Below, in pieces: positions 1 through 13,374 of a stretch of 20,860 nucleotides of DNA. Origin of the DNA: Folioceros fuciformis (lineage: Eukaryota > Anthocerotophyta > Anthocerotopsida > Anthocerotales); NCBI GenBank assembly GCA_049999805.1, contig JBNGIO010004583.1, positions 1 to 20,860 of the forward strand. The letters run 5' to 3'. A model generated the notes under the pieces. The model saw only the letters and a program-made list of their open reading frames with translations, was not told where the DNA came from and made no database searches. The position numbers and the translations under genes were made by a program. Positions within the stretch are counted from its first letter, which is position 1. Every line of letters begins with the position of its first letter.

Positions 1-3245
<3,245 letters not shown>

Positions 3246-4426
3246 ACCTTTTGGGTTATCAATGAGCCGACTGCGGCATCTCTGGCCTACGCATTCGAAA
3301 GGGAGAACATGAGAGTGTTTTTGTGTGTGATATTGCGGTGGGACGCTCGACGTGGCAGGTTGTGGATTTCTCTTTAACATTTTGTCCTTTTGTCAGAGAG
3401 AAGATTATCTACTCCTCAAGCCGTCGTTCAAGTAAGTACCTTGGCCGTTCGTTGCTCCTCATCATGTTGTTCCTGAGGTGTTCTAATCCTATTTCGGCGA
3501 TGCAGGCTGGCTTGTTGGTCGGAGAAGTAAGTGACATCGTACTTTCGGATGTTACACGATTAGGTCTGAAGACCTTAGAGTGGGGTTATGACCAAAATTA
3601 TGGTCAGGAATATGCCTCTCCCAACCACGAAGCGGGAAGTCTTTGCAACAGCTGCTGATGGCCAGACCAGTGTGGAAATCAACGTGGTGCAAGGCTCGGG
3701 CAACTTTTTGAGAGATAATAAATCGCTCGGCAGCTTCAGGCTCGACTTCATATCCCCTGCTCCTCGTAGTGTGCCTCAGAGTGAAGTTACTTTCAATATT
3801 GACGCCAACGACATCCTTTCCGTCAGTTCCAATGGATAAGGGCACTGGCAAGAAGCAGGATCACCGGGGCTAGTACTCTTCTCAAAGATTAGGTGACTTT
3901 TACTTGCATGCAGCTTTCGTTCATCGTTCTCTTTGTCTGTGGATCAAGTACCTAACATTTCGTCTACTGCATCTGCAGGTGGAGCGGTTGTCAAAGATGC
4001 TGAAAGGTATGGGAAAAGAACAAAAAGGATCAGAGAAGCAGTCGACACCATACCATTATCTACCAAACGGAGAAGCATCTCAAGGAACTAGGCGAGAAGG
4101 TGCCAGGACTAGTCTAGCAGAAAGTGAAGGCGAAGTTGAAGAAATGGAAAGATGCTCTTGCCGGAACTGACACCCAGGCCATCAAGGCGGGTATTGCAGC
4201 TCTCATCCAGGAGGTGATGTAGAAAGGTCAATCCTCTATGACCAACCAGGAGCTGGAGGACTTGCTACCGGGAGTGATGGGGCCTCCTGAAGCTGGTGCC
4301 CTCAAGTGTCCAGGCGCTGGTAACGATGTGGTCGACGCTGACTTTACAGACAGCAAGTGGACGGTGGAAATCGATAGATCTAGTCTTGTCCGCCCGAGCA
4401 CGGGAAAGGACGGAAGAGGTGCTTGA
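3246..4426 (+). pseudogene. Degenerate plastid-type HSP70 (DnaK-like), 5'-truncated, internally deleted
   Basis: HSP70 chaperones fold imported and stressed proteins; this copy is broken. It starts directly after the CDC48 stop with VINEPTAASLAYAF, from the middle of the ATPase domain. A frameshifted D-I-GGGTLDV phosphate-binding motif follows near 3330-3350. Roughly 100 or more residues of ATPase domain are then missing. The substrate-binding domain resumes at 3506 (QAGLLVGEVSDIVL) and continues with [15 protein letters not shown] near 3640-3690. The C-terminal lid is in one frame from about 4055 and ends DVVDADFTDSK, the plastid/cyanobacterial-type tail, followed by extra residues. Probable introns at 3432-3505 and 3893-3978 survive, so this is a DNA-level duplicate rather than a processed copy. 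In-frame TAG codons lie at 4115-4117 and 4220-4222, the latter at the Gln of the family's EVMQ motif. Several frameshifts make it non-functional. Confidence 0.9.
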
Positions 4427-4740
4427 GCCTTAGGCCAACGGAGCATGTAGGGAAAAATATTTTTACGATTGTCTTTTTTGTATTTTATTGAAATATTTTT
4501 GTGAATTTGTTCCGGTGTTCTTACAGCTTCGACGAAATGTCATGAGCCGGTTATTCTGGTATTTTATTTTGCTTCCATCCATGGTTACAGTTCTCGACCA
4601 TGGTTCTAGTCCTCAACCCTAAACAACTCCTTTGCCTAAGGGTAACTCAAGCTTAATGAGCCTTGGCATTTGTACCCACCATGCAGCTGAGCATGAGATC
4701 ATGCTCAGCTCATAGCATGAGGCCGCTTCTCTTTCTTTCC

Positions 4741-4886
4741 GGTGTTTCCCTCTCTGGGTTGAGAGGCATGAGGCCGACATCTCCCTCTTTGGGCTGAGAG
4801 GCATGANNNNNNNNNNGGCCGACATCTCCCTCTTTGGGCTGAGAGGCATGAGGCCGACATCTCCCTCTTTGGGCTGAGAGGCATAA
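4741..4886. repeat. 35-bp tandem repeat array around a small assembly gap
   Basis: Near-identical 35-bp units beginning GGCCGACATCTCCCTCTTTG lie at 4772-4806, 4817-4851 and 4852-4886. A degenerate unit precedes them at about 4741-4771. The 10-N gap separates units one and two, so the true copy number is unknown. The ORFs crossing it on the minus strand are repeat translations, not genes. Confidence 0.9.
4807..4816. other. Assembly gap (10 N)
   Basis: Run of ten N inside the 35-bp tandem array, probably a scaffold join or an unresolved repeat. Confidence 0.99.
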
Positions 4887-5517
4887 GGCTGGCATGCCTC
4901 TCTTTCTTTTCGATGTCTCACTCTCTGGCTATGGGTGACCGTCGTCACTCCTCTCAATGGCTCCGTCTGCCTTCCTTTCACCGGCTCCCGATTGCGCTCT
5001 TCTCAATGCCGTCCATTCGCACTTGGTCACCACTTGGTCACCTGAATGTGGTCTCAACTGGTTCACCCATCCCATGATCTTGTTCCTAATGTGGGCGAAA
5101 ATGAACGTTTCAAGTATTTATAACTGACTTCTAATGCGATTCAGTTCTTAAGGAGACTTGCTAGGTATGATTGAGCAAGCGAGCAACAGTCTCTCCAATA
5201 TTGTGGTGTGAGCAAAATGGAATATTTGCCTCACTCTCAAGTGTAGACACCGAAGCCTTGCATCTTCACCAAGGAGCATTCGACATGGGCTATAGGCAAT
5301 CATCAAGGGACGATGAAAATGCATTCCTGCTAACCATGTAGGTGATTTTAAACTAAATGCTTGCTTTCATGCTATTGGGCTGCATAAGGGCACACTTGTA
5401 AGCACTAATTTAAGGTGTCGATGTTGCTTCACAAGGTCATGCCCACACTTTCTTTGGTACAAGAGGTTATGCACCATAGGCATCATGAGCAATTCTCGCA
5501 AGACATTGAAATGGTTC

Positions 5518-5603
5518 AACTTCTATAACTAGTGGGATGCAAAGAGCAAGTTAAGGTGGTCGCAAACTCTACAACTAATGGGATGCAAAGAGTAAGTTAA
5601 GGT
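5518..5603. repeat. Two-copy 46-bp direct repeat
   Basis: Two adjacent near-copies share GGGATGCAAAGAG followed by AAGTTAAGGT and are offset by 46 bp. No associated gene is visible. Confidence 0.7.
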
Positions 5604-6178
5604 ATCTAATGCATGCTAGGTGAAACTATTTAGGACATTACTAAGGATATGAACTAGAGTGTTGATGGCAAGCGAGCTTTGGCTCAATTTAGATGCAATT
5701 TGAAGAACTTACAAAGGCTAGTTGAGCAGCATCCTCATCTTGTGGACCACATGCTGAAGGACTTGTTGTAGGTTTATGCAAACATTAAAGAGCATAGAGG
5801 CTATAAATATGGATGAGGGCTTGGCCATCACGCCACATATGGCCAAAAATGTGGGAGGGAATACTTCTAAAACGAGGAAGTGAGCATTTTGGGAATCTGA
5901 AGGGTAGAAAACCCAACACAAGGAAACGTCTAAAGACCTCTAGGATCTATGTAATGTATGATTTAAGCCTCCTCCATTAAAGGAGAAGTCTTTTTTTAAG
6001 GCAAGCTAGAGGTAGAGAAGTGGTGTTATAGCACTTGTTGTGAATCAAGTGTCTTCATAATTGAAAGCCATGTGTGCATGCTAGTCTATCACAAAGCATT
6101 CAAAATGAAAAGAATAGTGGGAGTTCGTAATCAAGTGCTTAGTGAATGAGTTGAGACCATAATCGTGTGACGGTGTAC

Positions 6179-6446
6179 GAATGGACGACATTGAGAGTAG
6201 CATGGACGGGAGCCATTGAGGTGGTACTTACAATGACTTCTGGAGCAACTACCCTACTTTTAACAGAATAGACAACGTTGAGAGTAGCATGGATGGGAGG
6301 GAGCCATTGAGGTGCTACTTACAATGACTTCTGGAACAACTACCCTACTTTTAACAGAATGGACGACGTTGAGAGTAGCATGGACGGGAGGGAGCTATTG
6401 AGGTGCTACTTACAATGACTTCTGGAACAACTACCCTACTTTTAAC
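6179..6446. repeat. About 90-bp tandem repeat, three copies
   Basis: Copies begin near 6179, 6266 and 6357. Each contains TTGAGAGTAGCATGGA, then CTTACAATGACTTCTGGA, and ends ACCCTACTTTTAAC. Copy 1 is 4 bp shorter because one GGGA is lost. Divergence is only a few substitutions per copy, so the duplication looks recent. A 14-bp palindrome (AACGAAGCTTCGTT) follows at 6448-6461. Confidence 0.9.
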
Positions 6447-6889
6447 GAACGAAGCTTCGTTTTTGTTAGTACTACTTTCTTGCTGTTTTCTCGTAACACT
6501 GACATGCATATTTATTTATGCACCCAATATCTAGCTTGGGAGCATGTGACCGCCGCTCTACCTTCCTCTTTGCTACTTGGAAGATCACCGTGAGGTTGCC
6601 TGCTCTGATTTCTGTAAATCTGCCTAATCTATTTGTTGTGAAGTTGCACAATCTGTTTTTCATGGATTCGTTGTCCCAATATGGAATGCTACCAACTGAA
6701 ATGGTACCTGTCACAAGACATCTAGGTTACAAGTCCTAGCGATTTTTAAGCGTCGAAATCATAATAAGGCTACATGGACAAGCGAGAGCACTTACACTCT
6801 AATCTCAAAGTCCGAGGATGTATTGTATATATCAATCATCTTCATAAAGGAAATCTTGCCTGCCACCATTAGGACGCTATCACACTGAA
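6447..6889. other. Intergenic, possible eroded 5' part of the trihelix copy
   Basis: No confident gene. A short open stretch at 6518-6739 has no recognisable domain. The last 100 bases could be the decayed 5' part of the trihelix DNA-binding domain, but the reading is broken. Confidence 0.4.
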
Positions 6890-7650
6890 GATTGTGCCCT
6901 CTTGCATGGGATCTATACCAACAGGAATACAATGCCGTTACAAAATGGACTCCCTCAAGAAGGACTATAAGCAGGAGAATAAAAAACTCAGCACTAAACT
7001 GTATGCTTCGAAGTGGGCTTATTGGGAAGATCTGCATTCCTTTATTGCAGACAATCCAAAGGTGGTCGGAATGCCTAACTCCCATGACCCAAGGTTTGTT
7101 GATTTAACTGCAATGATTGTTTGTGAAGATGTGGTATCTGGAATGGCATGTCTGAAGGTGTGTATGAGTTGATACACATTGACAACCCACCTACAAGCTT
7201 CCCTCCTACCTCTTCTTCTCCTACATCCCCACCTCCTACAACTCATGTAAGGAGTTCTACTCCGCCTCCCACGTCTAAGGACAATCACTCTTATGATTGC
7301 CCTCTTACCCAAGTTGCAAAGCTAAAAGGTGCTCCAGCTAGAAGGTTTTCAAGAAAACCAAGAGGAAGCTTTCGAGTGTTAGGATTGACAAGATAGCTAA
7401 ATCAATCAATAGTTTTGTAAAGATATGGGCAAGAGTTGAAGCTGTGAAGGAAGACAACATGCAAAGTATGGAGAAAGCAAGGTTGGAGAGTCTTCAAAAC
7501 ATGGAGAAAACAAGGCTCTATAAACCAAAGCATGAAGATTGTTGAACTCCAACAATTTACGCAAATAGAGCTAGCCAAGGTCTTGGTGCAAGCATCCAAG
7601 CGCACAAGGCAGGAAGAAGAGTATTACACAAAAGGGTTTCAGCACTAGCC
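6890..7650 (+). pseudogene. Degenerate trihelix (Myb/SANT-like) transcription-factor copy
   Basis: Plant trihelix factors bind GT-type DNA elements. At 6920-7075 the sequence encodes CRYKMDSLKKDYKQENKKL, then SKWAYWEDLHSFIADNPKV. That matches the last helix and following segment of ASIL/6b-interacting-type trihelix domains (CRxKxDxLKKxYK, then SxWxxxxxLxxLI). A Pro/Ser/Thr-rich linker follows at 7165-7290, then a basic segment near 7351. Next comes a long charged helical region, KSINSFVKIWARVEAVKE and LESLQNMEKTRL, continuing in another frame at 7532 with MKIVELQQFTQIELAK. This is the C-terminal coiled coil of that family. At least three frame changes (near 7145, 7345 and 7520) break it. The family call rests on motif pattern alone, and it could instead be a related transposon-derived Myb/SANT protein. 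Confidence 0.65.
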
Positions 7651-7679
7651 ACAGCTTTTGGTTTATGCTAGCTTTGATA

Positions 7680-8238
7680 TTATCAGGTTTTTCCATAAGT
7701 TCAAGTATCATTCAGTCCTAACATCCATCATAAGTGATACACACCACTAGAATCAGCTTGCTTAGCTATGTAAGCTTGTGTTTTCATTTTTTTATTTTAG
7801 TGAACAATGGCCTCTGAAACAGCACTAGAAGTTCAGCCTTCTAAGTAGTTTGCTAAAGTTTCTACACATCTTCAAGTGCCATTCAATCCTCAATTGTGAC
7901 TTTAGTTCATAAGTGCTACACACCATTACAATAAGCTCGTAAAGCTCTACAAGCTTGTGTTTTCAAATTTCCATTCTAATAAACAATGGCTTCTCAAATA
8001 GTATTGAAAGTTCAACCTTCCAAGTAATTTGCTAAAATTTCTACACATCTTCAAGTACCATTTTGTCCCCAACTACGACTTGAATTCACAAGTGCTACAC
8101 ACCAATAGAATCATCTCACAAAACTTGACAAATTTGTGTTTTGAGATTTCCGTTGTAATGAACGATGGCTTCTCAAACAACATTGAAAGTTCAGCCTTTC
8201 AAGTAATTTGCTAAATTTTCTTCACATCTTCAACTACC
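7680..8238. repeat. 179-bp satellite-like tandem repeat, three copies
   Basis: The landmark AACAATGG/AACGATGG followed by CCTCTGAAAC or CTTCTCAAA recurs at about 7804, 7983 and 8162, an exact 179-bp spacing. Other landmarks are CTACACATCTTCAAGT and AGTGCTACACACCA. The first copy is the most diverged, and a partial fourth copy ends near 8238. The length is close to nucleosomal and centromeric-satellite size, but only three copies are present here. Confidence 0.88.
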
Positions 8239-8714
8239 CCGACCAAGCTTATACGACACCAAAGCAATAGATTTATCACATGGTATTGGTGTTTTGTGTA
8301 AGGTTCGTACCAGGAAATGTTGTAGTTGTTGAACAAAAAACATGCAAGTGGAATATGACATTCACTATTCTCTGTGTCAATGCTGATCTCTTCTTTCAAG
8401 ACCTTCCAAGTGCCAAGCTTGTATGTGTAGCTCTTCCCAAAGCCTTGTAGAGGATAGAGAACTTCCTCTAAACATGACTTCTACGTGTCTGCAATGGTGC
8501 CTAACGGTCGTATTCCATGAAGCCCGTTTGGCTCACTTTTGAATGTATACCATCCTTGTCACATATCCACATTTAAGCTGTTTTTTAAAAAACATATCGT
8601 TTGGACATGTCGTGGACACCACACATAATCAAAAATGTTTAAACCAACTCAATCTAACTGAAACATAAAGTAGAAGACCGATTAAATTTTGCCTAAAAAC
8701 CGAATCCTCCTTCA
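8239..8714. other. Intergenic, nothing recognised
   Basis: AT-rich non-coding sequence between the 179-bp repeats and the first GC-rich palindrome. No ORF has a recognisable domain. Confidence 0.5.
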
Positions 8715-8738
8715 AGTGCGCCGGTCTACCGGTGCACT
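8715..8738. repeat. GC-rich palindrome, left outer copy
   Basis: An 11-nt arm AGTGCGCCGGT, a CT centre, then ACCGGTGCACT: a near-perfect inverted repeat with one arm mismatch. It lies about 190 nt beyond the 3' end of the methyltransferase-like gene. Its centre (CT) is the reverse-complement orientation of most other copies (AG). Confidence 0.85.
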
Positions 8739-10184
8739 GAACAGTGTGATTCACTGAAAAGAACTTGGCTATGTGCCTGCTATGAATAAAAAACCTTTAC
8801 CAATCACTTTTAAATAAAGGAATATTGTACCACAAACTGCAAGTATTTTCAAATCTTGTCTATATCAAGTCATGTACGTCTTGGATGACCTTAGAATCGA
8901 CAATTATCTCTACATCCTTCAAGTGCTAGCCCTTTGTGTCGCCGAAGTCGTCTCCTTCCACCTCAAGAACCGAGAAATGAGGATCGTCCACTGTCTGAGG
9001 CGGAAGCGTGCCATTCTCATCCCAAATGGTCATTGCATACAAATCTTCCGCTGGTCTGTCGTCTGAGTGAGTAATAACTTCACTGTTCTTCCCCAGCAAA
9101 CTGTACACCTGCATCCACCGATCCACGCTACCGTTGGCGCAAACTTCTTTAGCCCAAAACTTTGTGGGCCCATGAGAGAACGGGTCTATGCGGATTTCTT
9201 CATCAGCGTTTGGCAAAGAACCAAGGCCATTCACTCTCTACATCACGTATGTCATGCATCGTATATCGATGTCGATCGCGACAACATGCCTCCCCCTCTA
9301 AATAGCAGCCTGAAGGAACGATCCGGATCCTGCGCAGGCATCCACTACCCAGTCTCCTTCAACCGAAAACATGTTCACCAGCATTCCCATTAACCCCAAC
9401 GGCTTCTGATATGGGGAGACCACCATCGAATTGGCTGAGTGAAAAAAGATGTTTTTTCACGACAGCCCCATGCCTTATCACTCTCAGCAGAAGAAATCCT
9501 TAATTCGCAAATAAGGCTGCTTTGGTGGTATGAGCTTCCGAGTGGACTGCACTTCCAACTGTCAGGTACTCCACAGTCTCTACTGCCCCTGCATTTGGAG
9601 GAATGTTGGTCTTTTCCCAAACCAATGTCTGTATGGTGCCTTTCTTGCACCATGGCCTAAGTGCCTCTCTCGCCTGTGAGATGAGGTCAACCCCATGCAT
9701 GAGGACCACTCGATAAACATTGCTACTTGTGCATTCAAAAAACCCCTTGATCATGTCTTCAAGGTCCTTGCTAGTTAACCGCCTGTCATAATCATGTCGT
9801 TGGAGACCACGAGGCAAATCAGCGAACAATAGGGTATAAGGTCTCTTTACCAAAAATCCGCCCATCTCTAGAACACTTCTCTGCATCACTTGATATTTCG
9901 TTTTTTGGTTGTTGTTGGGGACTCTGAACTCTAACAAACCATCATCCATATCGACGTCTGCTAGTTTTTGCTTCTCCTCTTCTAAGCATTTCCAGTTCCT
10001 TGCTGAGTACACGTAATCCTGGAACGGCTTGGGCAACGATTCCAAGTCGTTTACATATGCAGGTTTCTGCCAACAAATATCTTCGTCAGCAAACTATGTT
10101 ACTTTCATTAGTCAAAGTGGCGCGACCGGCGAGTCAACCACCTAACCACAGAAGTTGGACAGTCCAGAGGTTGGCTTGGCTAGT

Positions 10185-10491
10185 GGCTGGAGTGCGCCGG
10201 TAGACCGGCGCATTCCAGCCAAATACTGTCATACAGACTGCAGTGTCTACCGCCGCACTCCAGCCAAATGCTGCCTAGAAGCAGCCACTCAGGCTGGAGT
10301 GCGCCAGTAGACCGGCGCATTCCAGCCAAATACTATCATACAGACTGCAGTGTCTACCGACGCACTCCAGCCAAATGCTGCCTAGAAGCAGCCACTCAGG
10401 CTGGAGTGCGCCAGTAGACCGGCGCACTCCAGACAGAGTCTCTACCTCAGTCTTTCATCAGGGCTGGAGTGCGCCGGTAGACCGGCGCACT
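10185..10491. repeat. 107-bp tandem repeat carrying extended palindromes, inside an intron
   Basis: Extended inverted repeats lie at 10185-10220, 10292-10327, 10399-10432 and 10462-10491. The first three are spaced exactly 107 bp apart. Arms reach about 17 nt (GGCTGGAGTGCGCCGGT paired with ACCGGCGCATTCCAGCC) around an AG centre. A deleted half-copy lies between units (CTACCGCCGCACTCCAG near 10248-10264). The array lies in intron 10067-10636 of the ParB-methyltransferase gene and runs into the N gap, so its full length is unknown. Confidence 0.9.
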
Positions 10492-10591
10492 NNNNNNNNN
10501 NNNNNNNNNNNNNNNNNNNNNNNNNNNNNNNNNNNNNNNNNNNNNNNNNNNNNNNNNNNNNNNNNNNNNNNNNNNNNNNNNNNNNNNNNNN
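10492..10591. other. Assembly gap (100 N)
   Basis: A 100-N run directly after a palindrome, consistent with assembly failure in the hairpin-rich tandem array. Confidence 0.99.
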
Positions 10592-12428
10592 TCCAACATT
10601 AGCTGAGATTCATGAAGCAACTGAAAGAAAACTTACCACTTTTGCAAAGGCCGTCTGGAATCGAAGAAGATTCGCGTCTTCAGTATGCTTGGGGTATATT
10701 TGCTCATCTTCTTCGAAGGTTGCGCATTTTAGAGCTATCCGGAACGCATGCTGTATCAAGTGAATCTTCTTCCTTTTGCCCACCTCTGCGTCCATGTCCT
10801 TTAGCTGGAGCTTCCCATGTATGACCTTCTGGGTTACTGCGGTGAGCATCTCCTCCCCTTTTGCACCTGCTGGAACTCCTTGAAAGGCCCTCCAAGGCCT
10901 GCCCTACATTGCGGTAACCTTTTTTGTGGACTCATCAGCCACATGGGTGCTATTGGAAGCTATGCCAGCTTCCCCTAGTTTCCTCTTCGCTTTCGCCCGC
11001 TTTTCCGTGCCCGTGCTCCCTCCTGCTACCTGTTCCGGAAGCTCGCTCCTCTCCCACATCTTAAAAATCCTGTTAACATTTTCCCACATGACTCCACTGC
11101 ACCTTGCTACCCGATATGGTAGTGTCTGCCTATCTACCATCTTCTGTACCTAGTTAGTATCCCTTGGGTCACCTGCCTCATCCGTCATCCCCAGCAACCT
11201 GTAGAGATTAAATTTCCACTTCATTGGTGGCTTCTCGTCCAGTCCATGGCTCCCGTAGAAAATATCCAACTCGTCATGGATGTATCTTACTTGCTTGATG
11301 AAGCCCATCCTCTTCTGTTTGTCCGCAAAAACATTGTGATCTACTGCGAGGACTCGCATTTCCTCATCCGTCAGGCCTGCATAAACATGCCCTTCCATCC
11401 ACTCGTATTTGTCCTTTGCTGGGTACATCTAATGCAGCTTCTACATAGCTGCAAAGCAATGGTTGCCCCCAAGCACTCCCATCTGGTAACCCTACTCTGT
11501 GATCTTCTCCAGCGAAACATCTTCCTTCTTCGAAACCTGTTTCGGATCAATCATGCATAGGAGAGGTAAAATACCTTCCTTCACAGACCCTATCTGCATC
11601 TGCCTGACCAGACACTTCATCCAGGCTTCGTCAACCTCACGAATTTGTGCATCTGCTGTTATATAACTTGCAGGGTGGAGGATATCCACATGAAGATCAA
11701 ATGTCATCGAGCAGATCCTTTTCGCATGCGCTTTTCTTCGAACAGCATTGAGGTAGTCCTCATCCTACGCAACCCTCTCCATCCGTTCAGCGTCTGTCTC
11801 TACTGTTTGGGGCGGCTCGTCGTCGAAAGTAGGCCCTTGAGCCTGCCGCCTATGTTTCTGCCTAGCAAAAGCCTTGTTGACAAGCCCTCCCAACCTGCTT
11901 TTCTTCTTCTAGGGTGAAGCTGCCACTGAACCACATCAGCTGTTACATCCGATGTCCACGACAGGAAACCAAACCAGACCAAATTGCAGACCGATTAGAA
12001 AGATACGCACCTGTGGCTCTTTTTCGAGACCTCGCAGGAGAGGTCGTGGCTGTCTTCTTCTTCCTTTGGATTGGGGCGCTGGTAGGCCGGGGCACCATCT
12101 TTTGCTTCTTCCTCGGTGGCGTCACCTCAACGGGCAATTTCTCTTCTTCTTCCTGTTCATCGTGTGAGCCTCTTCCAGCATCCAGTGCCTCATTGAGGCT
12201 GTCTTCGGTCGAGGAGTAACCACCCATCTCCTTCTCTTGGTGACTGCTCAGCTCCTCCACCTCACACAGTTCGTCTTCCAACAGCTCTAGCTGCATGCGC
12301 GGCATCTCCACCGGCCTCTCCGTCACCCTTCCTGCGCTAACATCGAAATCTGTGAAGGTCGCAATTCGTTGGCACTCTTCGGCGATCCTGGATGCAAGGG
12401 CTCAGTTCTTCAGGACACAATCAGCACA

Positions 12429-12456
12429 GAATCACAAGACAACTGTCTTGTGATTC
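12429..12456. repeat. Perfect 13-bp inverted repeat with 2-nt centre
   Basis: GAATCACAAGACA, AC, TGTCTTGTGATTC. It lies in the first intron of the ParB-methyltransferase gene. It has the same architecture as the GC-rich palindromes but unrelated sequence. CAC and GTG just outside extend the pairing after one mismatch. Confidence 0.9.
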
Positions 12457-12537
12457 AGTGCCGATTTTGATCAATCACAGACAGAACTGTTCGCCTCCCT
12501 GTTACACCCATAAGATGCAAGTAATTAGGGTTTACGG

Positions 12538-12621
12538 TCTGCTGGGTTAATAAGCCTAAATAAGTAAGCAACAACAGCTGGGATAATTAATTGTTGGGTT
12601 AATAAACTGAAATAAATGATT
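12538..12621. repeat. Short imperfect AT-rich direct repeat
   Basis: CTGCTGGGTTAATAA at about 12538 and TTGTTGGGTTAATAA at about 12592, each followed by similar AAATAA-rich sequence. It lies in the first intron of the ParB-methyltransferase gene. Confidence 0.55.
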
Positions 12622-13374
12622 AAGCTAATCATATACAAACATCTTGCACATTCAGACAATCTTTCAAAGACGTTTTTTGCCACATCGGTTCACAGCGCCG
12701 TGGCACAGCTTTCGCAACATTGACCACAATCAAGCTGTGGCTATCGTAGTCATCGGCGATATGGCTTGGTGGGTGCTGCGTGCAAATGAAATTGACGTGT
12801 GTTTCATCTTCCACGCCGTCAACGGATGCATAGAGAATCCACCCAGACCTCCCTGCCTCATCGTCCGGCAAGCCTTGGAAACCGTTAATCCGCAGAGCCA
12901 TGAGCGGCACCCACGGCAAATTGTAGTCTTCTGGCTCCTCTTCGATCACTAAAAACCACTCTTTGTCTGTGTTGAACCTTTTGGCAAGCGTGTCTTCAAG
13001 TTCCTTTAGCTTCAAGCGCTCAACAAAGTTGTACGCATTTGGAATATTGTGGTTCTAACTATCGCCAGTGCTGCCACCCTGAGTCACATTCACAGGCACA
13101 TGTTAACATGAACCTCGCTAGCTTTGCTGTTCGAGGCACGGACGCTCCCTCCTGAATTGTCTTTCCTCAGTGCGAGAGCTGTTGGCTGTGGTGTAACATC
13201 TCCTACTGTGATCGCTGGTCGCCTCTGGTTTTCTCTCTCGACGATGGGGCCAGATGCAGCGCGATCTAAAGCTTTCGCCCCCTATCGTGGTTTCTTCGGC
13301 CTTGATGGTGCCTCCAATACTTCCATATCAATGGCCACATTCAGTTGGTTGTTGCTTCGCCGGCCAACTGCCAT

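Larger units (their letters stand above)
4427..6178. other. Intergenic, no gene recognised
   Basis: AT-rich sequence after the HSP70 tail. Besides the 35-bp tandem repeat listed separately, there is a two-copy 46-bp near-duplication at 5518-5603 containing GGGATGCAAAGAG. A short open stretch near 5660-5770 reads like coding (LVEQHPHLVDHMLKDLL, then TAG, then VYANIKEHRG). I could not assign it to a family. It may be an eroded transposon fragment. Confidence 0.5.
8926..13374 (-). pseudogene. ParB/Srx-like domain fused to N6/N4-type DNA methyltransferase (decayed)
   Basis: Exons on the minus strand: about 13374-12637, 12387-12011, 11919-10637 and 10066-8926. Phases agree at the last two junctions; the first intron boundary is uncertain. 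The start is MAVGRRSNNQLNVAI. Exon 2 is acidic then basic (PPRKKQKMVPRP). Exon 3 carries a ParB-like domain: GSVKEGILPLLCMIDP, then YQMGVLGGNHCFAAM (the GNHR box with R to C), then GLTDEEMRVLAVDHN, then a helical segment. Exon 4 carries a permuted methyltransferase: motif IV-like YTLLFADLPRGL, then KPLGLMGMLVNMF, motif I-like VVDACAGSGSFLQAAI and VVAIDID. Such fusions are known from phages and bacterial elements, where the enzyme methylates adenine or cytosine amino groups. Ten in-frame TAG codons, frameshifts near 13285, 13090, 9500 and 9400, and a non-canonical DPPW motif argue that it is inactive. Exact target and role are unknown. Confidence 0.75.

Noticed and set aside
4619-4981. Minus-strand ORFs with repeated SPKREMSA-type units
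   Set aside because: They are translations of the 35-bp tandem repeat and include the N gap.
10185-10491. CRISPR-like array of palindromic repeats
   Set aside because: Repeats lie inside a eukaryotic intron, spacers are themselves repeated at 107 bp, and there are no cas genes.
8926-13374. Bacterial or phage contamination
   Set aside because: The ParB-methyltransferase gene has phase-matched GT-AG introns and lies in a scaffold with plant-type genes, so it is eukaryotic or long resident.
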